From NCBI GenBank assembly GCA_041398825.1, contig JAWKTX010000006.1, positions 124,001 through 188,000 on the forward strand: a stretch of 64,000 bases of DNA, in the 5' to 3' direction. The notes under the pieces are model-generated. The model saw only the letters and a list, made by a program, of their open reading frames with translations, did no database searches and was not told where the DNA came from. Both the position numbers and the translations under genes were made by a program. Source of the stretch: Planctomycetaceae bacterium. GTDB lineage: Bacteria > Planctomycetota > Planctomycetia > Planctomycetales > Planctomycetaceae. The stretch's first letter is position 1; each line of letters opens with the position of its first letter. Of the stretch, positions 1-9,132 are shown in pieces.

Positions 1-978
1 GACAGCAAGTGTTGGAATGTCGGTCGTGGGTCGAGCGCTATCCGCGTAGGCAAGATTCCGAGCCACCCAGACATAGTAAAGGTGATTGTGAGGGTCGTCG
101 TTGCGGAGTGTTTTTCCGCTGAATGCTTTTGGTCTGCGGATACGGGTGCCGGTAAAGCAGTGCTCGTTACTCAAACCAAGATTGATGATATCCGTCCAGA
201 GTGTTGTCTTTGGATCCTCTTCGATTTCCACATCGAATGCTTTCGTCTGCGGTGCACTGGATCGCAGATGTCGGTTGAAATTCTCCCGGAACGAAGGAGT
301 TCCGTAACGAGGTGCGCCAAATGTGATCAGCCGATGGGCCTTCCCCTGATTCAGGTACTTATTCTTGAGTGCAAGGTACATCAGATGCCCGGCAACGGCT
401 CCGCCCTGACTGTGGCCGGTCATAATGATCCGCTTGCCAGCGGCACCCTGACCGGACATTTCCTTCGTAATGGCCGCATAATTGTCGTAGGCCATCGCAG
501 CCCAGCCCGCATGGGTTGCCGAATTGTCGTAGGCCGGATTTACGACAGGGAGGGCAATATTGCCCTGCCAGTTTTGATCAGTCGTTCCGTAGAACGTTAC
601 AAACATTGTGTCGGTGTCAGAGAAGATCGAGAAGTTCAGCTTGTTGAAGCCATAATCTTTGTAGATCCACAGCTGGTACCGGTTTGAGGCTCCGTTCAGA
701 AGTGTGTTGGCATCCCATGGAGGGGCTTCACTGTTTTGTCTGCCCAGACGAGAAACCACACTGCTGCCCGAGTGTGATTTAGCGATGCTTCGGTCACCGG
801 ATCCGAAGCGAAGATCTCGAATGTGATCAATTGCCAGCGAGGCTTTGTAGATATCCAGGTAGTCGGACGCCGTCTGCGCGTGGACACTTCCGGCGATTGC
901 GAAATACATCACCATGACGATGACCAATCGCAAACGACCACGAAACGCAAATGCGTGAATCTTCATCAGGTTCTTCAT
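1..978 (-). CDS. Secreted class 3 lipase-like alpha/beta hydrolase (3' end off window)
   Basis: The frame is open from ATG at 978 to the left edge (326 residues, no stop seen), so the C-terminus is missing. A Shine-Dalgarno AAGGAG lies 8 nt before the ATG. The N-terminus has a basic start, a hydrophobic run and a VHA-Q type cleavage site, so the product is probably exported. The nucleophile elbow T-G-H-S-Q-G-G lies near residue 190, followed by an I-T-F-G-A-P-R-Y-G strand, as in the lipase class 3 (PF01764) family, which hydrolyses acylglycerols or other esters. A downstream Asp-Pro-x-Thr and a late His in N-D-D-P-H-N-H could complete the triad. Its substrate cannot be told. The neighbouring kinase gene on the same strand is 421 nt upstream, so it is probably a separate transcript. 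Confidence 0.82.
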   Translation of the reverse strand, partial: MKNLMKIHAFAFRGRLRLVIVMVMYFAIAGSVHAQTASDYLDIYKASLAIDHIRDLRFGSGDRSIAKSHSGSSVVSRLGRQNSEAPPWDANTLLNGASNRYQLWIYKDYGFNKLNFSIFSDTDTMFVTFYGTTDQNWQGNIALPVVNPAYDNSATHAGWAAMAYDNYAAITKEMSGQGAAGKRIIMTGHSQGGAVAGHLMYLALKNKYLNQGKAHRLITFGAPRYGTPSFRENFNRHLRSSAPQTKAFDVEIEEDPKTTLWTDIINLGLSNEHCFTGTRIRRPKAFSGKTLRNDDPHNHLYYVWVARNLAYADSARPTTDIPTLAV

Positions 979-1399
979 CGGTTTAGCTCCTTCGAACTTT
1001 GGTGAACGGGGGAAGTAACGGGCATTCATCTGCCACAACTGGCAGATCTGAGTCGGTGACCGCGGATTCGCGCGAAGCGCTGATCCAGTCTTTGTTGCGA
1101 AGTCGTTTCTACTCAGGGTTCAGCAGGAGTGTGGATTGCTTTCGCACTTGTTCCTGCACCAAATGCACGGTGGTGCATTCGAAGGGCCTTACGGTGCCGT
1201 GGTTAAGAACTGCGCCGGAAGTTTGCGATTTCTGAAATCTGTGGCGAGCCGCTACCACGACGCTTCATGCAACCCCAAAACTGCTGTTGGCCCATCCGTA
1301 TCAGCCGTCACGGGCGAACGAACAGGAAGCGGGCAACGAATGAGTCGTCACGGGAGTTCGCCTGTTACCGAAAGGCCGTCGACTTCCAGGTGCAGGCCA
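979..1399. other. Intergenic gap, no gene seen
   Basis: These 421 bases lie between the kinase stop and the lipase start, both on the minus strand. A 9-base direct repeat CGTCACGGG occurs at about 1307 and 1347. I see no convincing terminator, RNA gene or ORF with coding character. The lipase promoter should lie here. Confidence 0.5.
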
Positions 1400-3991
1400 T
1401 CAGGGCGTTTCGGGCAGCAGTTTTCTGATGCGTTCAATTTCCTGCTGCGCCTGTGTCACCTGAGCGGAATGGCGCTCAGTCCCGGTGGCTGTGGCGAATT
1501 CTTCCGCGAACTGAATGCGTTGTTGATGGCATTCGATGGCCTCTGTCAGCTGGCCCAGGCGTTCGCAGGCAGTCGCCTTCGCCTTCTGTGCGTGGAACAA
1601 TTTGGTGTACAGGTGCGGGTTGGTTGTGTCGACTCCTGCAAGTCGAGCGCGAATTTCAATGCATCGTTGAGCTTCGGTGCGGGCCTCTTCGTAGCGACGT
1701 GCGCGCAGATGGCAGTCGGCCAGTTCCTGATAGCTGAACGAAAGCTGCCACTGAACGAAGTCATTTTCCGGAGCCATCCGGGCCGATGTTTCTGCAAACT
1801 CCAGCGATTCCTGGTAGTAGTTCAATGCCTGGTCGGGGTGCTTGAGTGCCTGGCTCGTGTCCCCCAGTCGACCCAGAGCTGTCGAGACATCCATGATGGC
1901 TTTGCTTTCACCGGGCAGGCGAGCAACGATTTTCCGGGCCTCAACATCCATTTGCTGGAAATGAGTATGAGCGGCCGACCATTCCTTTTTCTGAAGGTGC
2001 CAGTCGCCCAGCTTCAGGAAGGAGTGAACAAGTTCTCGATGTACGTAGGTGTCGTTCGGGGCACGTGGCAGCACGGCCAGACATCGCTGGTTCGCGCGAT
2101 CCAGATACTCTTTTGCTTTTGGCAGATCTCCGGTGCGCATCAGAGTTTCGCCGTACAGCACTTCAAATTCCACCAGCCTTCCATGCAATCGAAAGTCGTC
2201 TGAAGTGCTGGCCGTCTCCGACAACAGTTGTGACGCCGTCAGACATCGTTCCACGTAGTCTCTGGCTGCTTTCCAGTCCGACGCATCGGCCAGTATGTTG
2301 CCGAATTCCAGAACAGCAGCAACCAGATCTTCTGCGGCGGCAGAATCATCCGGCCACTGTTCGTGCAAGTCCTGAATTCGTTGAATTGCGTCGACAAACA
2401 ATGGCCGTGACGCAGTCAATCCGGTGCGCCCGGTTCCATCGCCAACCTGATGCGTTACTCCGGCCAGCCCCAGCAACGTATTGGCTCGACACCGACGCAC
2501 TCGATTCTCGGTGACAAATTCCACATGCAGGTCATCCAGTCCCGCCAGAACCGACTCCAGAAGTTTTCGGCGGCGAAGTTGAAGGGCTGGATCGTTCGAT
2601 AGAATCGGTTGCAGCTCGTACAGTGTCGATTCCAGCAGTGACAGCGTGGCACTCGCCTGCTGGCTTGCCAGTTCGGCCTTTGCTTTCGCATTCTCAGCTG
2701 CCTGTCTGGCCTCCTGTTCGGCCTTGACGAGATCGCTGTTCGCTGCGACCAATGTCACGGATCGTTCGTTGGCCAGTAAACCAAAGTAGGTCGAAATGGC
2801 CGTGCCGGCCATCAAAGCCATAGCAACGGTGAAGGACATTGCGGCCATTCCCGGATGCCGCCGACACCAGCGGACCAGTCGACCAAAGGCACCCACTGGA
2901 CGAACAAGAATGGGTTCGCCGTTCAGGAATCTGCGGAGTTCGCGAGCCACCTCGCCCGCTGATTCATAGCGTTCGTCCGGACGCTTCGCCAGACAATGCA
3001 GGGCAATTGTCTCCAGATCCAGAGGCACTGCCGGATTTCGACGAATGATCGAGCCGGGTTCCTCGTGAACGACTCGATAAATCACCGCGACCGGATCCTG
3101 TCCTTCAAACGGCGCTTTTCCGGTGAGCAGATGGTACAGAATGGCACCGAGTCCATAGATGTCCGCTGCCGTGGTCACGCTGGTCTGGCCTCCCGCCTGT
3201 TCGGGAGGCATATATCCGGGAGTTCCAAGGACATCTCCGGATGCAGTCAGGTCCGAGCTGGATTCAAGCTGTTTGGCCAATCCAAAGTCCGCCACTTTGG
3301 GACGCTGATCCGATTCCAGCAGAATATTGGACGGCTTTAAGTCGCGATGAATGATGCCTCGCTCGTGCGCGTATTGCACGGCTTCGGCAATCATCCGCAC
3401 CATGTCAGCGGCCGCCTGCGGAGAAAGTGGACGTTTGGCGACAAGTTCTGCCAGCGTCCCGCCCGGCACAAATGCCATCGCATAAAAAACGTAAGGCCCA
3501 AACTGTCCGACGTCATAGACCGGCACGATTCCCGGATGATCCAGTTTTCCGGCCGCACGCGCCTCGACGTAGAAGCGGTCCACCAGCGACGGCTTCATGT
3601 GTTGGCGAACGATCATCTTCACGGCAACAGTCCGATTCAGTTTGGACTGTCGAGCCCGATAGACGGTGCCCATACCACCGCAACCGATCACTTCCTGCAA
3701 TTCAAAGTCACCCACATGGAAAGGCAGTCGCAGTTCGATGAATTCGGGCTTGTCATCACTTCCGTGATCAACTTCCCGCAAAGCGTCGCGCAACCTTTTG
3801 GCGACTTCTGATGACCATTCCGGCGGTGCATTGGTATCCAATGGCGTTGCAGGAATCGCAGCTGCCAGTTCCGACAGCGCCTGCTGGCATGAAGCGCATT
3901 CATCGAAATGCGTCTCAATCTCGTGCTGTTCGCTCGAAGCAAGCACGCCAGCAAGGAACAATTCAATGGTGTCTGGATCCGGACAACGCAT
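1400..3991 (-). CDS. Ser/Thr protein kinase with N-terminal anti-sigma-type zinc finger, TM segment and TPR tail
   Basis: 863 residues, ATG at 3991 preceded by AGGGG at 8 nt. Residues 1-40 form a zf-HC2-like zinc finger (H28-x3-C32-x2-C35), as in ZAS anti-sigma factors. Residues about 95-360 are a Hanks-type kinase: glycine loop I-G-C-G-G-M-G, Lys125, H-R-D-L-K-P at 215-220 with catalytic Asp217, D-F-G at 235-237 and P-P-E-Q. A TM helix follows at about 381-405, then a short coiled coil and TPR repeats to the C-terminus. Catalytic residues are intact, so it should phosphorylate protein Ser/Thr. Planctomycete kinases of this build often sit beside ECF sigma-factor genes, and the zinc finger suggests a link to such a sigma factor, but none lies next to it here. 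The partner is unknown. Confidence 0.92.
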   Translation of the reverse strand: MRCPDPDTIELFLAGVLASSEQHEIETHFDECASCQQALSELAAAIPATPLDTNAPPEWSSEVAKRLRDALREVDHGSDDKPEFIELRLPFHVGDFELQEVIGCGGMGTVYRARQSKLNRTVAVKMIVRQHMKPSLVDRFYVEARAAGKLDHPGIVPVYDVGQFGPYVFYAMAFVPGGTLAELVAKRPLSPQAAADMVRMIAEAVQYAHERGIIHRDLKPSNILLESDQRPKVADFGLAKQLESSSDLTASGDVLGTPGYMPPEQAGGQTSVTTAADIYGLGAILYHLLTGKAPFEGQDPVAVIYRVVHEEPGSIIRRNPAVPLDLETIALHCLAKRPDERYESAGEVARELRRFLNGEPILVRPVGAFGRLVRWCRRHPGMAAMSFTVAMALMAGTAISTYFGLLANERSVTLVAANSDLVKAEQEARQAAENAKAKAELASQQASATLSLLESTLYELQPILSNDPALQLRRRKLLESVLAGLDDLHVEFVTENRVRRCRANTLLGLAGVTHQVGDGTGRTGLTASRPLFVDAIQRIQDLHEQWPDDSAAAEDLVAAVLEFGNILADASDWKAARDYVERCLTASQLLSETASTSDDFRLHGRLVEFEVLYGETLMRTGDLPKAKEYLDRANQRCLAVLPRAPNDTYVHRELVHSFLKLGDWHLQKKEWSAAHTHFQQMDVEARKIVARLPGESKAIMDVSTALGRLGDTSQALKHPDQALNYYQESLEFAETSARMAPENDFVQWQLSFSYQELADCHLRARRYEEARTEAQRCIEIRARLAGVDTTNPHLYTKLFHAQKAKATACERLGQLTEAIECHQQRIQFAEEFATATGTERHSAQVTQAQQEIERIRKLLPETP

Positions 3992-4310
3992 TGATAGGTC
4001 CCCTCTGAGCTGTCAAAAACCGTCTTCGACGCTGTCGTGGAAAGTCTGCCCCCGACGCCGCTGATTTCCCCTGCAACGACGCTATTGACGACTTCGTTCC
4101 GCAGGCGGCCGTCAGACATCCATCATAGAAAGCCATCCCCAACGAAGACAGCCAGCAACGATGGACGTTTTTCGTCATGGTTCGAAAACGTTGACGATGA
4201 TTGCAGGTGCCATCGTGGACGCTACCGGCACATTGCAGGACACGCTTTCATCCTGCCAGGCCTCTGAAATCCGCCCGTCGTCCTGCATTCTTTATTGGTC
4301 GGGAACTCTG
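3992..4310. other. Intergenic gap upstream of the kinase gene
   Basis: These 319 bases separate two minus-strand genes. I see no ECF sigma gene, hairpin or RNA gene. The kinase promoter is expected here but no clear consensus is visible. Confidence 0.45.
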
Positions 4311-5036
4311 TCAGAAACTGTCCGGGGGAACGGGAGGTGCGGAACCGATGTTGCCCGACGCAGCTTCGACAGGCCTCATCACGAGATACCGGAAACCCTG
4401 TCCCTCATCTCCGCGATTGTCAAAGGAATCAACGGGTCGCAAATTCATTTGTCGTTGTTCCCCGGGAAATGCCGTGGGGCCCGAATAGAATGCCGGGCGG
4501 AACGAGCTACCAGTTTTGTTTGCCCATTCAAACTGAACCGGAAAGCCAGTGAATTCCGGCCCGTCAAACGTCACTGTAATCTTCACCACACCAAGGCTTG
4601 CAGCCTGCTCATCCGTCATGTGATCCAGTTCGCGACGGCCTGTTGTTTCCCACGACGGACGAAATCCTGCTGCCGGAACCAGAACGTCGAATCGACTGAA
4701 CTGGTGGACGATGCGTTCGCGAGATCGGTTATGAATCGCAGTCCCGCGGCAGCCGTTGTGGTCCGCGATTGCAATGCTGGTCCGCTGTTCGTCGAAGTAT
4801 CCGCGAGCGATATAGATTTTGGCTCGACGGGTACCCCCACCCGTGATTCGGGTCGTGCTTTCGCCAAACGGAATCGCGTTTTCCGGTATCTGTCCGTCCT
4901 GAACAGCGACCCAATAGTAGCGGTCTTCAGCCGCGACGGATTGCGCCGAAACGAAGGAACTTCCCTGCCGCGTCAGCATGACGCTGCCAGCCATCAGGAA
5001 AAACGCAAATCGAATGGCAACATGGGGAATGCTCAT
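4311..5036 (-). CDS. Secreted hypothetical protein
   Basis: 241 residues from the ATG at 5036, chosen because a good GGAGG lies 7 nt upstream (5044-5048) and because the protein then begins with a signal peptide (H-V-A-I-R-F-A-F-F-L-M-A-G then S-F-V-S-A). The frame stays open 37 codons further upstream, but that part looks unlike coding sequence. The mature part has no motif I recognise. It contains alternating beta-like segments, one Cys in N-G-C-R-G-T, and a Pro-rich C-terminus ending P-P-V-P-P-D-S-F. The role is unknown and it is not clearly in an operon. Confidence 0.7.
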   Translation of the reverse strand: MSIPHVAIRFAFFLMAGSVMLTRQGSSFVSAQSVAAEDRYYWVAVQDGQIPENAIPFGESTTRITGGGTRRAKIYIARGYFDEQRTSIAIADHNGCRGTAIHNRSRERIVHQFSRFDVLVPAAGFRPSWETTGRRELDHMTDEQAASLGVVKITVTFDGPEFTGFPVQFEWANKTGSSFRPAFYSGPTAFPGEQRQMNLRPVDSFDNRGDEGQGFRYLVMRPVEAASGNIGSAPPVPPDSF

Positions 5037-5378
5037 TTCATGACCTCCTTCAGAAAAGTCAGACCACAGCAATCGGAAGAACGTGTCGCGCCGCGCGGAC
5101 GTCGATCGCAGTGCTTTACGGACAGCTGTGTCTGACCTGCGCTTCAATTCCGAAGTTTTCCCCGACAGGACATCCTTGACTTTACCGAGTCGAAACGGCG
5201 GCCTGACGAATTCGCGTCATCGTGAGACGGGCGAGAGAAAAAAAACAGGGCAAACGGCCGCCCTCGTTTCTGTGTGAAGAGAGGTGTCCGACCGTCTGCT
5301 TTCAGTTTGCCACGGGATCCACACAGGGGGCTGGATGGCTGCGTCGGTGGGAGACGAAAGCCCGGGCGTTCGTGGGTA

Positions 5379-5771
5379 TCATTGGCCAGGGCTTTGGCCC
5401 CAACCGATCGCGGTCGCAGTGGCGTATTCCCGGGCGTGGCTGATCGTCAGGCGTACCTCGACGATTCCAATGCCAGATGCGATGTCGGCCGCTTCACCGG
5501 ATAGCTGGATGCTGGGTTGTCCTGATGGAAGCGATATCACTTCGACATCGTGGAACGTAATCCCTTTGACAAAGCCCGTCCCGAGCACCTTTACAACGGC
5601 TTCTTTGGCCGCCCATCGCCCCGCGAATCGGACGACCGAATCGCGGTGACGGCGGGAGTATTCGATTTCTCCCGCCGTGAAGCATCGTTCGATGAAATGA
5701 TCACCGTGTCGGTCAATCATGCCCCGAATTCGCTCAATTTCCACGATGTCGGTGCCCAGCCCCAGCAGCAT
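5379..5771 (-). CDS. acpS: Holo-[acyl-carrier-protein] synthase
   Basis: 130 residues, the usual length for AcpS. It transfers 4'-phosphopantetheine from CoA to a serine of apo-ACP, activating the carrier for fatty-acid synthesis. The N-terminal G-T-D-I-V-E-I-E-R-I carries the Mg-binding Asp (residue 8), and W-A-A-K-E-A-V-V-K has the second metal-binding Glu. The central F-T-x-x-E and the C-terminal S-H-A-R-E-Y-A-T-A are also typical. The start codon lies 5 nt after the stop of the phosphoglycerate mutase gene, so the two are probably cotranscribed. Confidence 0.96.
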   Translation of the reverse strand: MLLGLGTDIVEIERIRGMIDRHGDHFIERCFTAGEIEYSRRHRDSVVRFAGRWAAKEAVVKVLGTGFVKGITFHDVEVISLPSGQPSIQLSGEAADIASGIGIVEVRLTISHAREYATATAIGWGQSPGQ

Positions 5772-5776
5772 TGCGA

Positions 5777-6985
5777 CTAGGCTCCGTACTTCTCAAGTCG
5801 TCCAGCGTGGGACAAGGCTTGAAGCATCAGATACTTTGCTTCGAACATACCGAGTTCGCCGACTCGACAAGCCGACTCGCCAAACGACTTCGAGCCATCA
5901 AATCGGCAGTTGTCTGCAACCAGCAGAGTGGGGACAGGATGCCCACTGTGCGATTTCATCTTCGCGGGTGTACTGTGATCTCCTGTGACGATCAGTACTG
6001 TGGGATTGAGCGCCATGATTTTGGGGATTGCAGAATCAAGCTCTTCGGTCCGCTTGACCTTGGCGTCGAAGTTGCCGTCTTCTCCGGTACTGTCGGTGTA
6101 CTTAAAGTGGATGAAGAAGAAATCGTACTTCGCCCAGTTTTCTTCCAGACACTTCATCTGGTCATCCAGCGTCGCACCGGCATCCAGAATATCCATGCCC
6201 ACCAGCCGCGCGAGACCTCGATACATCGGATAGACGGCAATCGCTCCGGCTTTGGTGCCGTAAACTTCTTCGAAACGCGGAATGGGCGGCATTTTTGCGA
6301 TACCACGCATCGTCAACAGATTGGCGGGCGCGTCGTCCTTCAGAATTTGTGCGGCCTGCCGCTTGAACTCCGCGAGGATCTCCGCGGTTTTTTGTGATTC
6401 CGGATCGCTGCCCTGTGGGGCAAGAGGAGGAACGCCGGTGCGCTGCGGATCGGTGTCGTTGACGCGGCCACCGAGCCCATCGCCACGAATCACAATCACC
6501 AGTCGGTATTCCTTGACGTGACGGACGAAGACTTCGACGCCGGGAATCGTGATCTTATCCAGTTTTTCGCAAAGTCCGGCTGCGATATCGCTGGCGATGC
6601 GACCGGCGCGACGATCGGTAATATTTCCATCGGAATCCACCGTACAGAAATTCCCTCGGACCGCGACGTCACGGTCGGTCAGTTCGAAATCGATCCCAAG
6701 TGCTTCCAGCACACCGCGACCGATGTCATATTGAAGGGGATCATACCCAAACAGCCCCAGATGCCCGGGGCCACTTCCGGGAGCGATTCCCGGCAGAACA
6801 GGGATGCTCATTCCGGTGACGCCACGCTGTGCCATGGCATCCAGATTGGGAGTGTGGGCGGTTTCCAGTTCCGTCTTTCCGCCCGGCTCAAGAGGAAGGC
6901 CGCCCAGTCCATCACCGACCAGCAGCACGATCTTCGAATCCGATGCGCGCTGAAGTCGGCGCGTCAGGTTATGAATGTCAGTCAT
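5777..6985 (-). CDS. apgM: 2,3-bisphosphoglycerate-independent phosphoglycerate mutase, archaeal (ApgM) type
   Basis: 402 residues from ATG 6985, which has AAGGA 7 nt upstream. An in-frame TTG one codon earlier is too close to that site. The enzyme interconverts 3- and 2-phosphoglycerate in glycolysis. It belongs to the alkaline phosphatase superfamily: V-G-D-G-L-G-G near the N-terminus supplies metal ligands, G-S-G-P-G-H-L holds the likely serine nucleophile (same Ser-x3-His spacing as G-N-S-E-V-G-H in GpmI), and V-T-G-D-H-S-T-P and S-G-H-P-V-P near the C-terminus supply further ligands. R-G-N-F-C-T-V and D-R-R-A-G-R-I are typical of the ApgM subfamily rather than GpmI. It probably shares an operon with acpS. 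Confidence 0.94.
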   Translation of the reverse strand: MTDIHNLTRRLQRASDSKIVLLVGDGLGGLPLEPGGKTELETAHTPNLDAMAQRGVTGMSIPVLPGIAPGSGPGHLGLFGYDPLQYDIGRGVLEALGIDFELTDRDVAVRGNFCTVDSDGNITDRRAGRIASDIAAGLCEKLDKITIPGVEVFVRHVKEYRLVIVIRGDGLGGRVNDTDPQRTGVPPLAPQGSDPESQKTAEILAEFKRQAAQILKDDAPANLLTMRGIAKMPPIPRFEEVYGTKAGAIAVYPMYRGLARLVGMDILDAGATLDDQMKCLEENWAKYDFFFIHFKYTDSTGEDGNFDAKVKRTEELDSAIPKIMALNPTVLIVTGDHSTPAKMKSHSGHPVPTLLVADNCRFDGSKSFGESACRVGELGMFEAKYLMLQALSHAGRLEKYGA

Positions 6986-7303
6986 CAATGGTTCCTTTTA
7001 TAATTTGTCCGTCCAAAGTGGACGTGAATGCCATACAGGAGGTGCCGGATCAGAAATGCTCACGGCGCGATGACGGGGAGAATATCGATTTGAATCGCCG
7101 GTTTCACCCGAACTCGCGGCCGAATCATGCGGGGGAATCGGGAGAAATCCGATTCCTGAAGACAGGAGTTTAGCACTTGTGCTTGCCAAACTACGGACGG
7201 ACCTCCAAATTGCGGGGCAGATCACTTTTCTGAAGACGGGTCGAAATCGACCCGTTGATTCGTTTTACGACTTCAAGTGACGTAAACACAACGCAGGCGA
7301 ACC
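6986..7303. other. Divergent promoter region between apgM and lysC
   Basis: These 318 bases separate the minus-strand apgM/acpS unit from the plus-strand aspartokinase gene, so both promoters should lie here. I see no clear -35/-10 pair, riboswitch or hairpin. In particular I cannot recognise a lysine riboswitch. Confidence 0.4.
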
Positions 7304-9097
7304 GTGTCGATTATTGTCCAGAAATTTGGCGGAACTAGTGTCGCAAACGCAGAAAAGATCCGAGGCGCAGCGCAGCGCGCAATCGAAGCAAAAAGACGGG
7401 GACATCAGGTGGTCGCCGTGGTCAGCGCAAGAGGCCACAAGACGGACGAACTCGTGGAGCTGGCGGCTGAAATCACTAAAGCACCACGCCCCCGGGAAAT
7501 GGACATGCTGCTTTCAACCGGCGAACAGGAATCTGTCGCCCTGATGGCGATGGCCGTTCACGAGCTCGGCGAGGATGCTGTCAGTCTGACCGGTGCTCAA
7601 ATCGGCGTGCTCACCGACCAGACACACACCAAGGCCAGAATCGTCAGCATTTCAACCCGTCGGATGCAGCAGCTGCTGGATGCAGGGAACATCGTGATCG
7701 CGGCCGGTTTTCAGGGAGTGGATGCGGATTTTAACATCACGACGCTGGGACGTGGTGGAAGCGATACGACGGCAACGGCGCTCGCAGCAGCTCTCAATGC
7801 CGAACAATGCGAGATCTACACCGACGTCGAGGGCGTCTTCACCACTGATCCGCGTGTGGTTCCTTCGGCACGCAAGATCGAACGAATTTCGTACGACGAA
7901 ATGCTGGAACTCGCAAGCCTTGGGGCCGGTGTCATGCATTCCCGCTCCATTGAATTTGCAAAGAAGTATGGCGTTCACCTGCGCGTGCGACCGGCGTACA
8001 GCGATGGGCCCGGCACACTGATTGCCCCGGAGCCCGATGCGTCCAGATCCGTAGTAACAGGTGTTGCATTTGTGCGTAACGAAGCGCTGATCGGACTGAT
8101 TGGCCTCCCGGATCAACCCGGAGTCATGAGCCAGCTCTTTACGACTCTGTCACAAGCTCGAATTGCCGTGGACATGGTCGTTCAGAATGTTGCCAGAGAA
8201 GGATTTGCCAACGTTTCGTTTACGGTCCCCGAAGAAGATCTGGCCGCTGCACTTGATGTGGCGACAAGGGCCGCGCGAACGCTGGGTGGTGCTGAGGTAA
8301 ATCACTCAACCGGTCTCTCCAAAGTCAGCGTGGTCGGGCAGGGCATGCAAACGCATACAGGCGTCGCCGCTCGAATGTTTCAGGTGCTGGCCAACGAAAA
8401 AATCAACATCCGCGTTGTCACAACAAGTGAAATCAAGATCTCTGTTCTGATTGGTCGGGAGCAATGCAGCGAAGCTGTCGTTGCCGTGCACAGCGGTTTC
8501 GGACTGGATAAGCCAGCACCACTTCTGCCCGACATTGGCGTCCGGGCCAGCGATCGTCGAGGCCAGTGGAGTGGTCGCGGCAACCAGCAACTGGCAGAGG
8601 ACATCGCATCGCAGCTTTCCGGTATGGAAGCCATCGTTGTGAGTGAAGTATACGCCGACACTGATCAGTCGCGTGTGACAATCAGCAATCTTCCGGACGA
8701 TCCCGGAATCGCAGAACATGTTTTCACTGCCATCGGAGAAGGCGGCGTACTGGTCGACATGATCGTTCAGAATGCCGCACGAGACGGGCGAGCCACGATA
8801 TCGTTTACCGTTCCGTCCGAAGATCTGGATGCATCTCTGCTGCTGTTGAGGGAAGTTCTGGAGCACTATGACGGATCTGTCGTGACATCTGATCGGCATA
8901 TCGGCAAGCTGTCAGTTGTCGGAATCGGCCTGCGAAGTCACACTGACGTAGGTGCAAGACTGTTTCGGACCCTTGGTGAAAACCAAATCAACGTACAGAT
9001 GATTAACACCAGTGAAATCAAGATCAGCGTCGTACTTGCCGGGTCTGAAGTGCAGAATGCACTTCAACTCCTGAGGAAAGAATTTGGCCTGGCATAA
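7304..9097 (+). CDS. lysC: Aspartate kinase with duplicated regulatory (four ACT) region
   Basis: 597 residues from GTG 7304 (G-T-G-T-C-G-A-T-T), the only start that keeps the whole N-terminal K-F-G-G-T-S-V substrate motif. It phosphorylates L-aspartate, the first step toward Lys, Thr and Met. The kinase part covers about residues 1-240 (F-Q-G, G-R-G-G-S-D-T-T-A nucleotide loop, T-D-V-E-G-V-F-T-T-D-P). The rest holds two similar ACT-pair modules, about 265-410 and 440-597. Each contains a D-(Q/D)-P-G-(V/I) loop and an N-I-R-V or N-V-Q-M strand followed by a T-S-E-I-K-I-S-V strand. One ACT pair is usual; the duplicated form is known from cyanobacteria, so feedback control by more than one amino acid or site is likely. 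Confidence 0.95.
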   Translation: MSIIVQKFGGTSVANAEKIRGAAQRAIEAKRRGHQVVAVVSARGHKTDELVELAAEITKAPRPREMDMLLSTGEQESVALMAMAVHELGEDAVSLTGAQIGVLTDQTHTKARIVSISTRRMQQLLDAGNIVIAAGFQGVDADFNITTLGRGGSDTTATALAAALNAEQCEIYTDVEGVFTTDPRVVPSARKIERISYDEMLELASLGAGVMHSRSIEFAKKYGVHLRVRPAYSDGPGTLIAPEPDASRSVVTGVAFVRNEALIGLIGLPDQPGVMSQLFTTLSQARIAVDMVVQNVAREGFANVSFTVPEEDLAAALDVATRAARTLGGAEVNHSTGLSKVSVVGQGMQTHTGVAARMFQVLANEKINIRVVTTSEIKISVLIGREQCSEAVVAVHSGFGLDKPAPLLPDIGVRASDRRGQWSGRGNQQLAEDIASQLSGMEAIVVSEVYADTDQSRVTISNLPDDPGIAEHVFTAIGEGGVLVDMIVQNAARDGRATISFTVPSEDLDASLLLLREVLEHYDGSVVTSDRHIGKLSVVGIGLRSHTDVGARLFRTLGENQINVQMINTSEIKISVVLAGSEVQNALQLLRKEFGLA

Positions 9098-9132
9098 ATG
9101 AGATCGTGTCGCGGGCAGGGGCGAACCATTCG

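Noticed and set aside
1136..2203. Long plus-strand open frame over the first kinase gene
   Set aside because: It is antisense to the TPR part of the kinase, whose domains are unmistakable; long antisense frames are expected in this base composition.
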